Positions 7,140-14,979 of a stretch of DNA of 18,981 nt are shown in pieces (within the stretch, counting starts at the first letter, position 1; the number at the start of each line of letters is the position of its first letter). Position numbers and translations under genes: made by a program. The notes below the pieces were generated by a model, which saw only the letters and a program-made list of their open reading frames with translations, did not search any database and was not told the origin of the DNA. Origin of the DNA: Phycisphaeraceae bacterium (GTDB taxonomy: Bacteria; Planctomycetota; Phycisphaerae; Phycisphaerales; Phycisphaeraceae); the NCBI GenBank assembly GCA_029260675.1, contig JAJDCV010000007.1:1-18981 (forward strand). The letters run 5' to 3'.

Positions 7140-8471
7140 TTACTCCCGTAGAGAGTCGGCGTCTTTTCGCTGATCGATCACCGCGCGGATCATCCAGTTC
7201 CCCTCGGACATCGCGTCACCGAGCCGACCCGGCAGCCCGGTGCGCGATGCGCCATCTCGCTCACCCTCGCTGTCTGCGGTGGCCGAGTCGTGATGCACGA
7301 ACACACCCTTGGTCCCGGTCGGGTTGAAGCCGACACAGATCGTAAACCGTGGAGGCACCTCGGTCGGCTCACAAGGCAAGGCCAACCACTTGGGGTTGCC
7401 GCGCGCAAACCGTCTGTATGGGAATTTGAATTCGCGGATCACCTGGCCGTCTTTGTCGCAGAGCCAGACGCTGAAGTCTTCCTTCGGCGGTCTGGGGTGG
7501 CCGTACCGTGATCCGAAGATGCGTACCTGCGTGAGGTACCAGCCCGGGCCCGGTGCGGTGAGCGTGACCGCGTGCCCGCCACCGGCGATGCTGCGTTTGC
7601 CGGCGGGTTGGCCGTTGTCGATCTTCAACTCGCGAGGCTGACGCATCAGCGATGTCGGTTTGGCGGTCCGTGCTTTGAACCCGCTGCGCGGCTGGACCTG
7701 GATCATCATCGGCTCCGCCCGGTTCCACCAGTCGGCGAGTTGTTCATCGTCGTTGAGGTCAAGGAGGATTCGTCGAAGCTCGGCACCGGGGTCGACCGGG
7801 TCGATCTGGGCCTTGCCCCAGGCGGTAAACAGTGGGGCGATGTGATCGGGGCCGATGATCCGGACCAGTTCCCGCCACATCGCAGCTGCCTGAGCCACAT
7901 CACCGGGTTCATCCTCGGCGAGTTGCGCATCGAGCCGGGCGGTCCCATCTGCCAGGTATTCATAGGGGTAACACCAGGCCGAGGCACCATGTACCTCGTA
8001 CACCCCGTCGACCATCTCCGAGCCGATGAAGTGTGCCCAGCCCTCAGCGCCGTCGGAGTTGAGCCAGCCGTGCCGGGGGATCGCCCGGTACATCGCCAGG
8101 TGTCCGACCTCATGGCAAAGGCCGTACAGGTGGAAGATGCCGCTCTCGTTTGGTGGGCGCAGTTGATCGGGTGAGCGTAAACTCAGGTCCAGCCGGTCGT
8201 GCCCGTCGTTGAATAGCCGTACTTTGTTGCCCGGTTGGCTGTGGACCCGAACGTGAATCGTGGTCGGCATGTCGAACCCGTATCGCTCGATCGCGACCTG
8301 CCGGGTGGCTTGCACGACCGTTGCAATCGCCTGGGCCTGGCTTGGCTCCAGGCCTGTGTATTCCACCAGGGCGTGGTCAGCACGGTGAATACGCGACCGC
8401 GGTTCAGCAGCGGCAGCCGAGGAAGCGGTCAGCGAAACCATCGCGACGATCAGTGCAAGGAAGACACGCAT
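7140..8471 (-). CDS. Secreted gluzincin-like metallopeptidase with a C-terminal beta domain
   Basis: I do not recognise a named family, but several features are clear in this 443-residue protein. A signal peptide (1-22, ending ASSAAAA) implies export. A zinc-peptidase motif HEVGH (120-124) is followed by an EGWAHF block whose Glu143 lies 19 residues after the second His. This is the HExxH-(18+)-E layout of gluzincins, whose third ligand is that Glu. The remaining part (about 270-440) looks like a beta-sandwich, with YGHPRPPKEDFSVWLCDKDG (352-371) and CVGFNPTGTKGVFVHHDSAT. It could bind a ligand or the cell surface. AAGGGGA lies about 9 bases before the ATG. It follows purD by 130 bases with a terminator between them. 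Peptidase activity and substrate are inference. Confidence 0.72.
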   Translation of the reverse strand: MRVFLALIVAMVSLTASSAAAAEPRSRIHRADHALVEYTGLEPSQAQAIATVVQATRQVAIERYGFDMPTTIHVRVHSQPGNKVRLFNDGHDRLDLSLRSPDQLRPPNESGIFHLYGLCHEVGHLAMYRAIPRHGWLNSDGAEGWAHFIGSEMVDGVYEVHGASAWCYPYEYLADGTARLDAQLAEDEPGDVAQAAAMWRELVRIIGPDHIAPLFTAWGKAQIDPVDPGAELRRILLDLNDDEQLADWWNRAEPMMIQVQPRSGFKARTAKPTSLMRQPRELKIDNGQPAGKRSIAGGGHAVTLTAPGPGWYLTQVRIFGSRYGHPRPPKEDFSVWLCDKDGQVIREFKFPYRRFARGNPKWLALPCEPTEVPPRFTICVGFNPTGTKGVFVHHDSATADSEGERDGASRTGLPGRLGDAMSEGNWMIRAVIDQRKDADSLRE

Positions 8472-8556
8472 GTTGGTTCCCCTTGAGAGTTGATGCTACC
8501 CGTGAATGTAGACGTAAAGATAACCCGATGGTTTCGGCAATTCTATCTTTGGCTAT

Positions 8557-8592
8557 AAAAAGAGCACGCTTGACAGTACGGGGCAAGGCTCT
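8557..8592 (-). terminator. Rho-independent terminator of purD
   Basis: On the minus strand AGAGC+CTTG (8592-8584) pairs with CAAG+GCTCT (8572-8569 and 8565-8561), with a 3-base bulge and an 11-base loop, followed by TTTTTA. It begins 9 bases after the purD stop codon. Confidence 0.7.
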
Positions 8593-8601
8593 GGTGCCCA
8601 G

Positions 8602-9906
8602 CTACATCACCCGGTACCCGATGTCCGTGCGGTGGAAGGCCCCGTCGAATCCGATCTTTTCGCAGGCGGTGTTGGCTTTTTGCTGGGCATCTTTTAGGTC
8701 AGCACCCATTGCGCAGACGCTCAGCACCCGGCCGCCGGCGGTGACCAGGTCGCCACTTTTGTTCAGCGCTGTCCCTGCATGGAAGACCTTGACATCCGGA
8801 TCCGCCTCGGCGTCCTCGATGCCGGTGATGGGGATGCCTTTCTCGTAATCGCCGGGGTAACCCCGTGAAGCCAATACGACGCAGCAGCAGCAGCGCGGAT
8901 CCCAGCCCAGGTCGACCTCGCCGAGCGTGCCTTCGCAGGTGGCGATCATGATGTTTATGAGATCGCCTTTGAGCCGCATCATCAGCGGCTGGCACTCCGG
9001 GTCGCCGAAGCGGGTGTTGAATTCCAGCACCTTGGGCCCCCCGGCGGTCAGCATCAGTCCCGCGTAGAGCACGCCCTTAAACTCTGTCCCGTCGCGGCGC
9101 AGCGCATCGACGATCGGGACCAGGACCTCGCCCTGGATCGTGGTCATCAAAGCGTCATCAACCAATGGAGTCGGGCAATACGCGCCCATCCCGCCGGTGT
9201 TGGGTCCGGTGTCGCGTTCACCGACCTGCTTGTGATCCTGCGTAGGGTCGAGCACGAAGATGTTCCGTCCATCGACCAGCGCGAGGATCGAGACCTCCTG
9301 GCCGACCAGTCGCTCCTCGACGATCACGGTCCGCCCGGCTTCACCAAACGCCAGATCGACCATGCACTGCTTGAGCGCATCGAGCGCCTGCTCGTTGTTG
9401 TTGCAAACGATCACGCCCTTGCCCTTGGCGAGCCCGGCGGCCTTGACCACCACCGGCGTCTCACGGTTCTCGACGTAGTTCACCGCGGCGTCGTAGTCGG
9501 TAAAGGTCTTGGCGTCCGCGGTGGGGACGCTGGTGGCGCGCATCAGTTGCTTGCTGAACACCTTGTCGGCTTCAAGCCGTGCCCCGGCCTGGACCGGGCC
9601 GAACACGTGCCTGCCAGGTGCGGCCAGCCTGTCCGCCAGCCCGCCGCACAACGGGTCTTCCGGGCCGATGACGATCAGCGAGACGTCGTTGTGCCTGCAG
9701 AAGTAATCAATCGCGTCGGCGTTTTTTGTGTTTACAGGATCGAACGACAGGTCTGTGAGGTTCGTACCCAGGTCCGCCGTCCCGCCGTTACCCGGTGCGA
9801 AGTAGAGCTTGCCACAGCGTTTGGACTGCTTGAGCTTGAACCCAAGCGCGTGCTCGCGCCCGCCGGAGCCCAGGACCAGGACATTGACCTTGCTTTTCTT
9901 TGACAT
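8602..9906 (-). CDS. purD: Phosphoribosylamine-glycine ligase (GAR synthetase)
   Basis: This cytoplasmic ATP-grasp enzyme catalyses the second step of de novo purine synthesis, joining phosphoribosylamine and glycine with ATP. The 434-residue length is normal. Visible blocks are the N-domain loop VLGSGGREHAL (11-21) and PGNGG (38-42), then VIGPEDPL (79-86). The ATP-grasp region has PVVVKAAGLAKGKGV (151-165), VIVEERLVGQEVS (194-206), DHKQVGERDTGPNTGGMGAY (224-243) and the metal-binding VLEFNTRFGDPECQ (293-306). No other purine gene adjoins it; purC lies about 7 kb away on the same strand. There is no Shine-Dalgarno sequence before the ATG. A terminator follows directly. Confidence 0.97.
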   Translation of the reverse strand: MSKKSKVNVLVLGSGGREHALGFKLKQSKRCGKLYFAPGNGGTADLGTNLTDLSFDPVNTKNADAIDYFCRHNDVSLIVIGPEDPLCGGLADRLAAPGRHVFGPVQAGARLEADKVFSKQLMRATSVPTADAKTFTDYDAAVNYVENRETPVVVKAAGLAKGKGVIVCNNNEQALDALKQCMVDLAFGEAGRTVIVEERLVGQEVSILALVDGRNIFVLDPTQDHKQVGERDTGPNTGGMGAYCPTPLVDDALMTTIQGEVLVPIVDALRRDGTEFKGVLYAGLMLTAGGPKVLEFNTRFGDPECQPLMMRLKGDLINIMIATCEGTLGEVDLGWDPRCCCCVVLASRGYPGDYEKGIPITGIEDAEADPDVKVFHAGTALNKSGDLVTAGGRVLSVCAMGADLKDAQQKANTACEKIGFDGAFHRTDIGYRVM

Positions 9907-9990
9907 AGGGCGGACAGGGTACCGGCTTAGGTCGGTGGGGTCTAGGTCATGAGGATCCGGTCATACCCGGTGGCCCGCCACGTTGTGAGC

Positions 9991-10020
9991 AAAAAAAGCC
10001 CGCGGGGTTAGCCGCGGGCT
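9991..10020 (-). terminator. Rho-independent terminator of the porin-like gene
   Basis: On the minus strand AGCCCGCGG (10020-10012) pairs perfectly with CCGCGGGCT (10005-9997) around a 6-base loop and runs into seven T residues. It lies 30 bases after the stop codon at 10051. It isolates purD from the upstream gene. Confidence 0.93.
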
Positions 10021-10050
10021 TAGGGGAATTGATTTTGCTGATGCTGTAGG

Positions 10051-11415
10051 TCAGTAATTCAGCGTCAACTGCAGCCAGAACCTGGTGATGTCCGCGAAAG
10101 TGTCGTCGCCGTTGTAGTAGGCGTACTTGGCGAGCAACTCGGCGTTGTCTGAGATCTGCTTGCTGACGATGGCATCGATCTCTTCGCCGAAGTCCCGGCT
10201 GCCGTCTTCGGGGTCGAACCAGTGGTAGACGGCCTTGCCCTTGAACCCGTCGGGCAGGTCACCGCCGATGTAGACGTAGGTGTCTTCCAAGCCGTCCGCC
10301 GGGGTGGTCAGGAAGACGTCGGCCCAGCCGTTGAACGCGTGCCCGGTTGCCAGTGGGGTCTGGAACGAGGTCATCCCATCATCGCTGCCGAGGACCTCGT
10401 GACCGCCGCCGAGATACCAACCGTCTTCGATGTACTTAACGTCGATGAGGTAGTAATCCGCTTGGTAGTCCGTGGTGTTGTCGCCGGCGTCTTGCTGCCT
10501 GGCCCAGGACAGGACGTAGTTGAGCCTGGGGCCGTCCTCGTCCCCCTTGAGATTGCGAGTGGCCTCGTAGCGGATGCCGTAGGTATCCGAGGAGAGGGCG
10601 GCGGCGCCTGTCAGGCCGTCCACGTCCAGCAGGTAGGCGAACCCGGTGATCTTGCCGAGCGTGGCGTCGTCGTAAGCAAGGCGGATCAGGTGCGTGTTCG
10701 CATCCAGGTCCATGTCGGAGTCCGGGCCGAAGATCCGGTTGACGTCCCAGACGTAGCCGTAAATGGCGCTGAAGTTTTCATTGGGCGTGTGGGCGACCAC
10801 GACGGCGTCATATGTCTGCTCGTTCTGTCGCCAGCCGACGTTTCCGACAAAGCGGTCGTCGTCGAGTTTCACCCTCTGCCTGCCGACGCGGACGTTGGTA
10901 TTCAGGTCCTCGAAATTGAAGTTGGCGAACAGCTGGTTCAACTCGGTGTCTACCGGGTCGGCGATGACGGTCTTGTCGGGCTGGCCGTTGGTTCCGGCGG
11001 CGTTGTAGAGGCTGTCGTCCGCGGCACGGATGTCCTCGAAGTCGGCGTGGAAGAACATGCCGTTGTACTCCCCGGTGGTGAAGCCCGCCCGGGTACGGAC
11101 GGTATAAGCCTGGCTGGTATCCAGCCCGTCCATGTCGGCGATCTCGGCCCGGCCACGGATGTTCAGGTGGACCTTGCCCTCCTCGACCATGGTCTTGAGG
11201 ATGTCATCGACCGAGCGGGTAGGTATCGTTTCCAGAGCCGCGGCATCGACCGTTGCGACCGGCGATGGCGAATCCACGAGGGGCTGTTCGGCGTACACGC
11301 CGGCCGTCACACCGAGCAGGGAAAGCAGGGCCAACGCTGATCCCACCGAGACGCCGCGGGTGGGGCGATGGGGACGGGGTCTGGGTCGACGGTCATTTCC
11401 TTGGGTCTGTGTCAT
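10051..11415 (-). CDS. Outer-membrane beta-barrel protein, alginate-export/porin-like
   Basis: The 454-residue product begins with a basic N-terminus and a signal peptide (hydrophobic core about 22-40, ending GVYA). A short helix-rich segment follows, then a long run of amphipathic beta strands, such as VHLNIRGRAEI, AYTVRTRAGFTTG, TNVRVGRQRVKLDDDRFVGN and YVYIGGDL. The chain ends LQLTLNY, with the terminal aromatic residue typical of outer-membrane barrels. The pattern GRQ...DDRFVGNVGWRQNEQTYDAV is reminiscent of AlgE-like alginate export porins. The ATG at 11415 has AAGGA 8 bases upstream; the frame runs a further 38 codons upstream, but those residues do not look like an export signal. It implies an outer membrane. 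The substrate is unknown. Confidence 0.82.
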   Translation of the reverse strand: MTQTQGNDRRPRPRPHRPTRGVSVGSALALLSLLGVTAGVYAEQPLVDSPSPVATVDAAALETIPTRSVDDILKTMVEEGKVHLNIRGRAEIADMDGLDTSQAYTVRTRAGFTTGEYNGMFFHADFEDIRAADDSLYNAAGTNGQPDKTVIADPVDTELNQLFANFNFEDLNTNVRVGRQRVKLDDDRFVGNVGWRQNEQTYDAVVVAHTPNENFSAIYGYVWDVNRIFGPDSDMDLDANTHLIRLAYDDATLGKITGFAYLLDVDGLTGAAALSSDTYGIRYEATRNLKGDEDGPRLNYVLSWARQQDAGDNTTDYQADYYLIDVKYIEDGWYLGGGHEVLGSDDGMTSFQTPLATGHAFNGWADVFLTTPADGLEDTYVYIGGDLPDGFKGKAVYHWFDPEDGSRDFGEEIDAIVSKQISDNAELLAKYAYYNGDDTFADITRFWLQLTLNY

Positions 11416-11504
11416 GCTCTGGATCCTTGATCGAAAAGGTTGATTCGGTTGCCGTACATACACTTCGGCAGGGCCTATACAAAAAAAATAAAGATTAGTA
11501 AATG

Positions 11505-11534
11505 TTAATATCAGGTTCTGCTTGGCCAAGTCAA
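11505..11534 (-). promoter_or_regulatory. Probable promoter of the porin-like gene, with overlapping palindrome
   Basis: On the minus strand TTGACT (11534-11529) and TATTAA (11510-11505) are spaced by 18 bases. The leader of about 85 bases contains a T-rich stretch (11481-11489). A perfect palindrome CTTGGCCAAG (11521-11530) overlaps the -35 box and could be an operator. Confidence 0.45.
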
Positions 11535-11661
11535 GGTAAAGCCAGGCCCCAGAGTGTGAGCCCCCGAGTCACCGTGGCAGATGATCGAGGGTTATCGGTC
11601 GGCCCTCACCGGGTTCGGCCGCTGCGGCGCTGCTGGAATCCGGTTGGTAGCTTTCAACGCC

Positions 11662-13410
11662 TTAGCCGCGACGGGTGATATCGAACTTGAATTTGTTGAC
11701 CAGGCCGCGCAACTCCTGCGCTTTATCAGACAGGATGGTGGCCGACTGAGCGGCCTGGGTGGCGCCTTCGGAGACTTGGCCGGTCACGGTGCTGACGGTC
11801 TGGACACTACGGCTGACCTGTTCGCCGGCGGCCGACTGCTGTTCCGCCGCCGCGACGATCTGCTCCAGGCTCTGGCCCGCCTGAGAGGCTCGCTGAACCC
11901 CCTCGCTGACCTGCTGGGTCCCCGTGTTCATTCGGCTGACAGCCTGATCAATCTCGGTCTGGATCGCCTTGATCGATTCACCGATCTCTTCGGTGGCCTT
12001 GGTTGTGCGGTCGGCGAGTTTGCGCACTTCATCGGCGACTACCGCGAAACCTCGGCCGTGCTCGCCCGCCCGGGCGGCTTCGATCGCGGCGTTCAACGCC
12101 AGCAGGTTCGTCTGGTCGGCGATGTCGTTGATGACATCGATGATCTGACCGATCTGCTCGCCTCGCTTGCCCAACTCGGACACGCTGGCGGCGCTGGCGG
12201 TGACGGCGTCGGAGATCATCTGCATATCGTTTACGGTCTGGCTGACCACCTCGCCGCCTTGCTCGGCGATCCGGCCTGATTCCTTACTCAACTCCGCCGC
12301 TTCGCCGCTCTTGCGTGCAACTTCGACCACGCTGGCGGACATCTGCTCCACCGCCGCGGAGATCTGGGTGATCTGCTGGCTCTGCTCGCCCATCCCCTGG
12401 CCATCTCCTCGTTGGCACCCGCGATCTGTGACGAGGCGCTGGTCACCTCGTCCGCTGCGAGCGCAACCGAGGCGACCAGGTCGTGCACCCTTCCTACGAA
12501 CTGATTGAACCACTTGCCCATCTGGCCAATCTCGTCGCTACGGTTGACATCTACCCGCTGCGTGAGGTCGCCTTCACCCTGGGCGATGTCCTTGAGACGC
12601 GCGACCATGATCCCGATCGGCCGGGTGATTGTTCTGCGGATCAATAACAGGGATAGGCCCAGCAGTACCACGGCACTACCGAGCACCCAAAGCAAGATCG
12701 TTGCACTGCCGACCCTGGCTACGGCCCCGGCCTCTTCGAGATCAATGTCAACCGCGATCGCCCATCAGGTCGTTCAATTGGAACGTGTGCCCGACGTCTA
12801 CCCCGGCCTGCCGACGCGCTTCCTTCACCTCTTGACGCAATTCAATCTTGTTATGGCAGGACACACACGACGCCCCGATCGCGGCGTCTGCCGTGACGTA
12901 TCGCAGCACCTGCCGCCCGTCGACCTCCATGGCCTGGGCGTAAGGCTTCCAACCCGAGAACCGTTTTTCTGGAGACAGCTCACCGTCCTGCTTTGCCTGT
13001 TTTTCCTGTGCGAGCAGGTTATCGAATCCGCTCTTGAGGAAGTCGTCGCCCAGAGCATTGCCGCTATTCACGTTCCAGCGGCTGACCAGTTTGTAGCTGT
13101 ACTCCTGTTGGTTCTTACTGATCTCGTCTGCCACACCCATGACGAACGTCGCCGGGAGCGGCACGTGTGGCGAGTCAGCAGCGGCCCCTTCCATTGCTCC
13201 GAACTCCGAGCCCTTGAGCTTGCTGACAACCTTCTGGACATAGTGTTTGCGGTCGGTGACGACCTGTGTCGCGACCGTGCCGGCCATCTTCGTGGCTTGC
13301 AGTTCGATGATCTGCGCGTTGGTCCGCATCGTGATGACTACGGACAAAACGCCCAGCACCGCGATCGGCACCAGCACCAGCAGCATCAGCTTTGTAGATA
13401 GATTTTTCAT
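11662..13410 (-). pseudogene. Methyl-accepting chemotaxis protein with heme-type sensor, broken by two frameshifts
   Basis: Read across the breaks this is a complete chemoreceptor of about 582 residues. The N-terminal membrane helix (8-27) is followed by a periplasmic sensor resembling the DUF3365/Tll0287-like domain, with a heme-c motif CVSCH (181-185). Then come a second membrane helix and HAMP domain (12402-12695) and the cytoplasmic signalling hairpin with ADQTNLLALNAAIEAARAGE and GFAVVADEVRKLA. Frameshift 1 is near 12761-12763: GGG on the minus strand looks one G too long and leads to a stop at 12748-12750. Frameshift 2 is near 12399-12402, where one C seems missing in ATGGCCAGG. The two cancel, so the first and last parts share a frame. 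The ATG at 13410 starts the signal-anchor helix. The intact version would sense redox, gas or heme state and signal to CheA. Either a recent pseudogene or sequencing errors. Confidence 0.85.
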
Positions 13411-13675
13411 GCCTGGACCCTTTCGCTCGTGCGATAGTTGTGGCAAATGTTGCCTCAGCAAAAAGCCTTACCCACCGGTCCTTCGACGGCATTGGATCAT
13501 GAAACAAGGTGTTTAAGATTACTCATGACTTAAGTGAAAATTTAAGAATTAAGGCACTTTGTGGTAATTGGCGGTATGCGCAATGAGCCGCGCTCATATA
13601 AGATAATGTTGTCATTTTATATATCGGGGTGCTTGTATTTTATTCGCAGTGGCAAGGACGCGTGCAAGTGTTCGG
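13411..13675. other. AT-rich intergenic region upstream of the chemoreceptor gene
   Basis: This stretch is much richer in A and T than its surroundings and has no supported ORF. It contains a small perfect hairpin, ATGAGC-CGC-GCTCAT (13583-13597), without a T-tract. The chemoreceptor promoter should be here, but no box pair stands out. Confidence 0.4.
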
Positions 13676-14902
13676 TCATCGCAGCCAGCCGGTAAGTAGT
13701 TGGTAGGCGGGTTTGCCGGCGACACCGTACCCGGTGTCGTCGGGGCCGCCTTGGTGGTAGGGGTCCCACTTGTGAAAGACAACGCCCCGGGATCGTGGGT
13801 CGCCTGACATGGGTGTGACAGTAGTGGATGGGTCGGCGGTGGGGGGGTGGATCGTGTCGGACCACGCGGCGATGAACGCGGCGTAGCCCGAGGCCTGGGC
13901 GTCGTGATCCGGTTCGGCGTGATCGCTGTTGATGTAGTTCCAAGGGTTTTTCAGGGCCCACGGCAGGCTCGGGTACCCGACCTCGGTCAGCAGGACCGGC
14001 CGGCCCTGTGAGTCGGCGTAGGCTAGCAGCCGTTGCTTGATCTCTAGCCACCGGCGTTCCAGCTCGTCAGGCGTCGGGTGGCCGCTGTCTTGCGCCAGCG
14101 TGGTGATGTCCCAGTACCCGCTAACGCCGATGGTATCCAGCGCGTCCCAGTAAGTTACCTTGTGGTAGGTGTCCCAGGTCGTGGAGTAGGTCAACCGCCC
14201 ATCGAATCGGCCGCGGCAGTGGGCGATCAACTCACGCCAGCGTGCTTCGTGTTCGGGATTGTGGGTGGTCAGCAACTCGCAGCCGACGACAAAGAGGTCC
14301 ACATCATTTTCGATAGCGGTATCAAGGAACTGATCGATGGCCCGCGTGTAGCTATCCCACCAGGGGGCCCAGTGTTCGGGCTGGAGTTTGCCCCGCCACT
14401 CGTTGCCGCGCGGGTTTGTGAAGTTGACCTGGGGCATCAGCATCGTTGCTATCCCAAGCCGCTTGGCGTGATTCAATAACGACGCGATATCCTCCAAGGC
14501 AGGCCCCCGATTGGGCCCCTGTTCGAGTTCGACCTGTTGGGAGGCGCCATCGACCTGGAAGATCGGCGTCACAATCTGCACGGCATTGAAGCCGGCCTCT
14601 TTCATCTGTGTCAACGCGTCGTGATACAGCTCGATCCGATCGGTGTGATAGAGATTCAACGCCGCGCCAACCCACTGTGTCTGCTGCGGGTTGTCGGTTG
14701 TGGCCGGGTGATCCGCGGGTTCGGTTGCGGGGTCTGTTGCAGTGAGGGCCCGGATCGATGGCCCGGGCTTTCTTGCGCCGGACCGGGCGTGATAGCCTGC
14801 GATCGCCGCGCCGAGCAGCGCCAGCAGAAACGTACAGGTTGCGGCGGTTCCCAAAGCCTTGATCATGCCCGCCAATGTATCGCTGACCGGCTTGCGACGC
14901 AT
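13676..14902 (-). CDS. GH113-like TIM-barrel glycoside hydrolase, membrane-anchored or exported
   Basis: The 408-residue product has an N-terminal hydrophobic segment (about 13-36) and a Pro/Thr-rich linker (45-75), then a TIM barrel. The barrel resembles glycoside hydrolase family 113 (beta-mannanases and relatives). Supporting blocks are MKEAGFNAVQIVTP (100-113), LGIATMLMPQVNF (149-161), FVVGCELLTT (204-213) and RPVLLTEVGYPS (301-312). Glu209 is the expected acid/base and Glu307 the expected nucleophile, at the ends of strands 4 and 7. The last segment, GVVFHKWDPYHQGGPDDTGYGVAGKPA, fits the closing strand. The start is uncertain: the ATG at 14902 lies only 8 bases from the preceding terminator and lacks a ribosome site, and the ATG at 14866 (residue 13) is a good alternative. 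Activity on mannan-type polysaccharide is an inference. Confidence 0.78.
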   Translation of the reverse strand: MRRKPVSDTLAGMIKALGTAATCTFLLALLGAAIAGYHARSGARKPGPSIRALTATDPATEPADHPATTDNPQQTQWVGAALNLYHTDRIELYHDALTQMKEAGFNAVQIVTPIFQVDGASQQVELEQGPNRGPALEDIASLLNHAKRLGIATMLMPQVNFTNPRGNEWRGKLQPEHWAPWWDSYTRAIDQFLDTAIENDVDLFVVGCELLTTHNPEHEARWRELIAHCRGRFDGRLTYSTTWDTYHKVTYWDALDTIGVSGYWDITTLAQDSGHPTPDELERRWLEIKQRLLAYADSQGRPVLLTEVGYPSLPWALKNPWNYINSDHAEPDHDAQASGYAAFIAAWSDTIHPPTADPSTTVTPMSGDPRSRGVVFHKWDPYHQGGPDDTGYGVAGKPAYQLLTGWLR

Positions 14903-14910
14903 GTGAGTGC

Positions 14911-14948
14911 AAAGAAAAAGCCGGGCGCTGCACGCGGCAGGCCCGGCT
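14911..14948 (-). terminator. Rho-independent terminator of the 622-residue protein gene
   Basis: On the minus strand AGCCGGGC (14948-14941) pairs with GCCCGGCT (14926-14919). An inner CTGC/GCAG stem (14940-14937 with 14931-14928) lengthens it, and TTTTTCTTT follows. It sits 31 bases after the stop at 14980 and directly before the next gene on the same strand. Confidence 0.9.
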
Positions 14949-14979
14949 GTGGGTTGCTTTTAATGATTAAAGGGCGGGC

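Noticed and set aside
10222..11340. A 372-residue open frame on the plus strand opposite the porin-like gene
   Set aside because: It is antisense to a protein with a signal peptide, barrel strands and terminal aromatic residue. Its Val/Gly/Asp-rich composition is what the codon bias of the real gene yields on the opposite strand.
11581..12279. A 232-residue open frame on the plus strand opposite the chemoreceptor
   Set aside because: The minus strand encodes the highly conserved chemoreceptor signalling hairpin, so this is a mirror of the heptad-rich gene.
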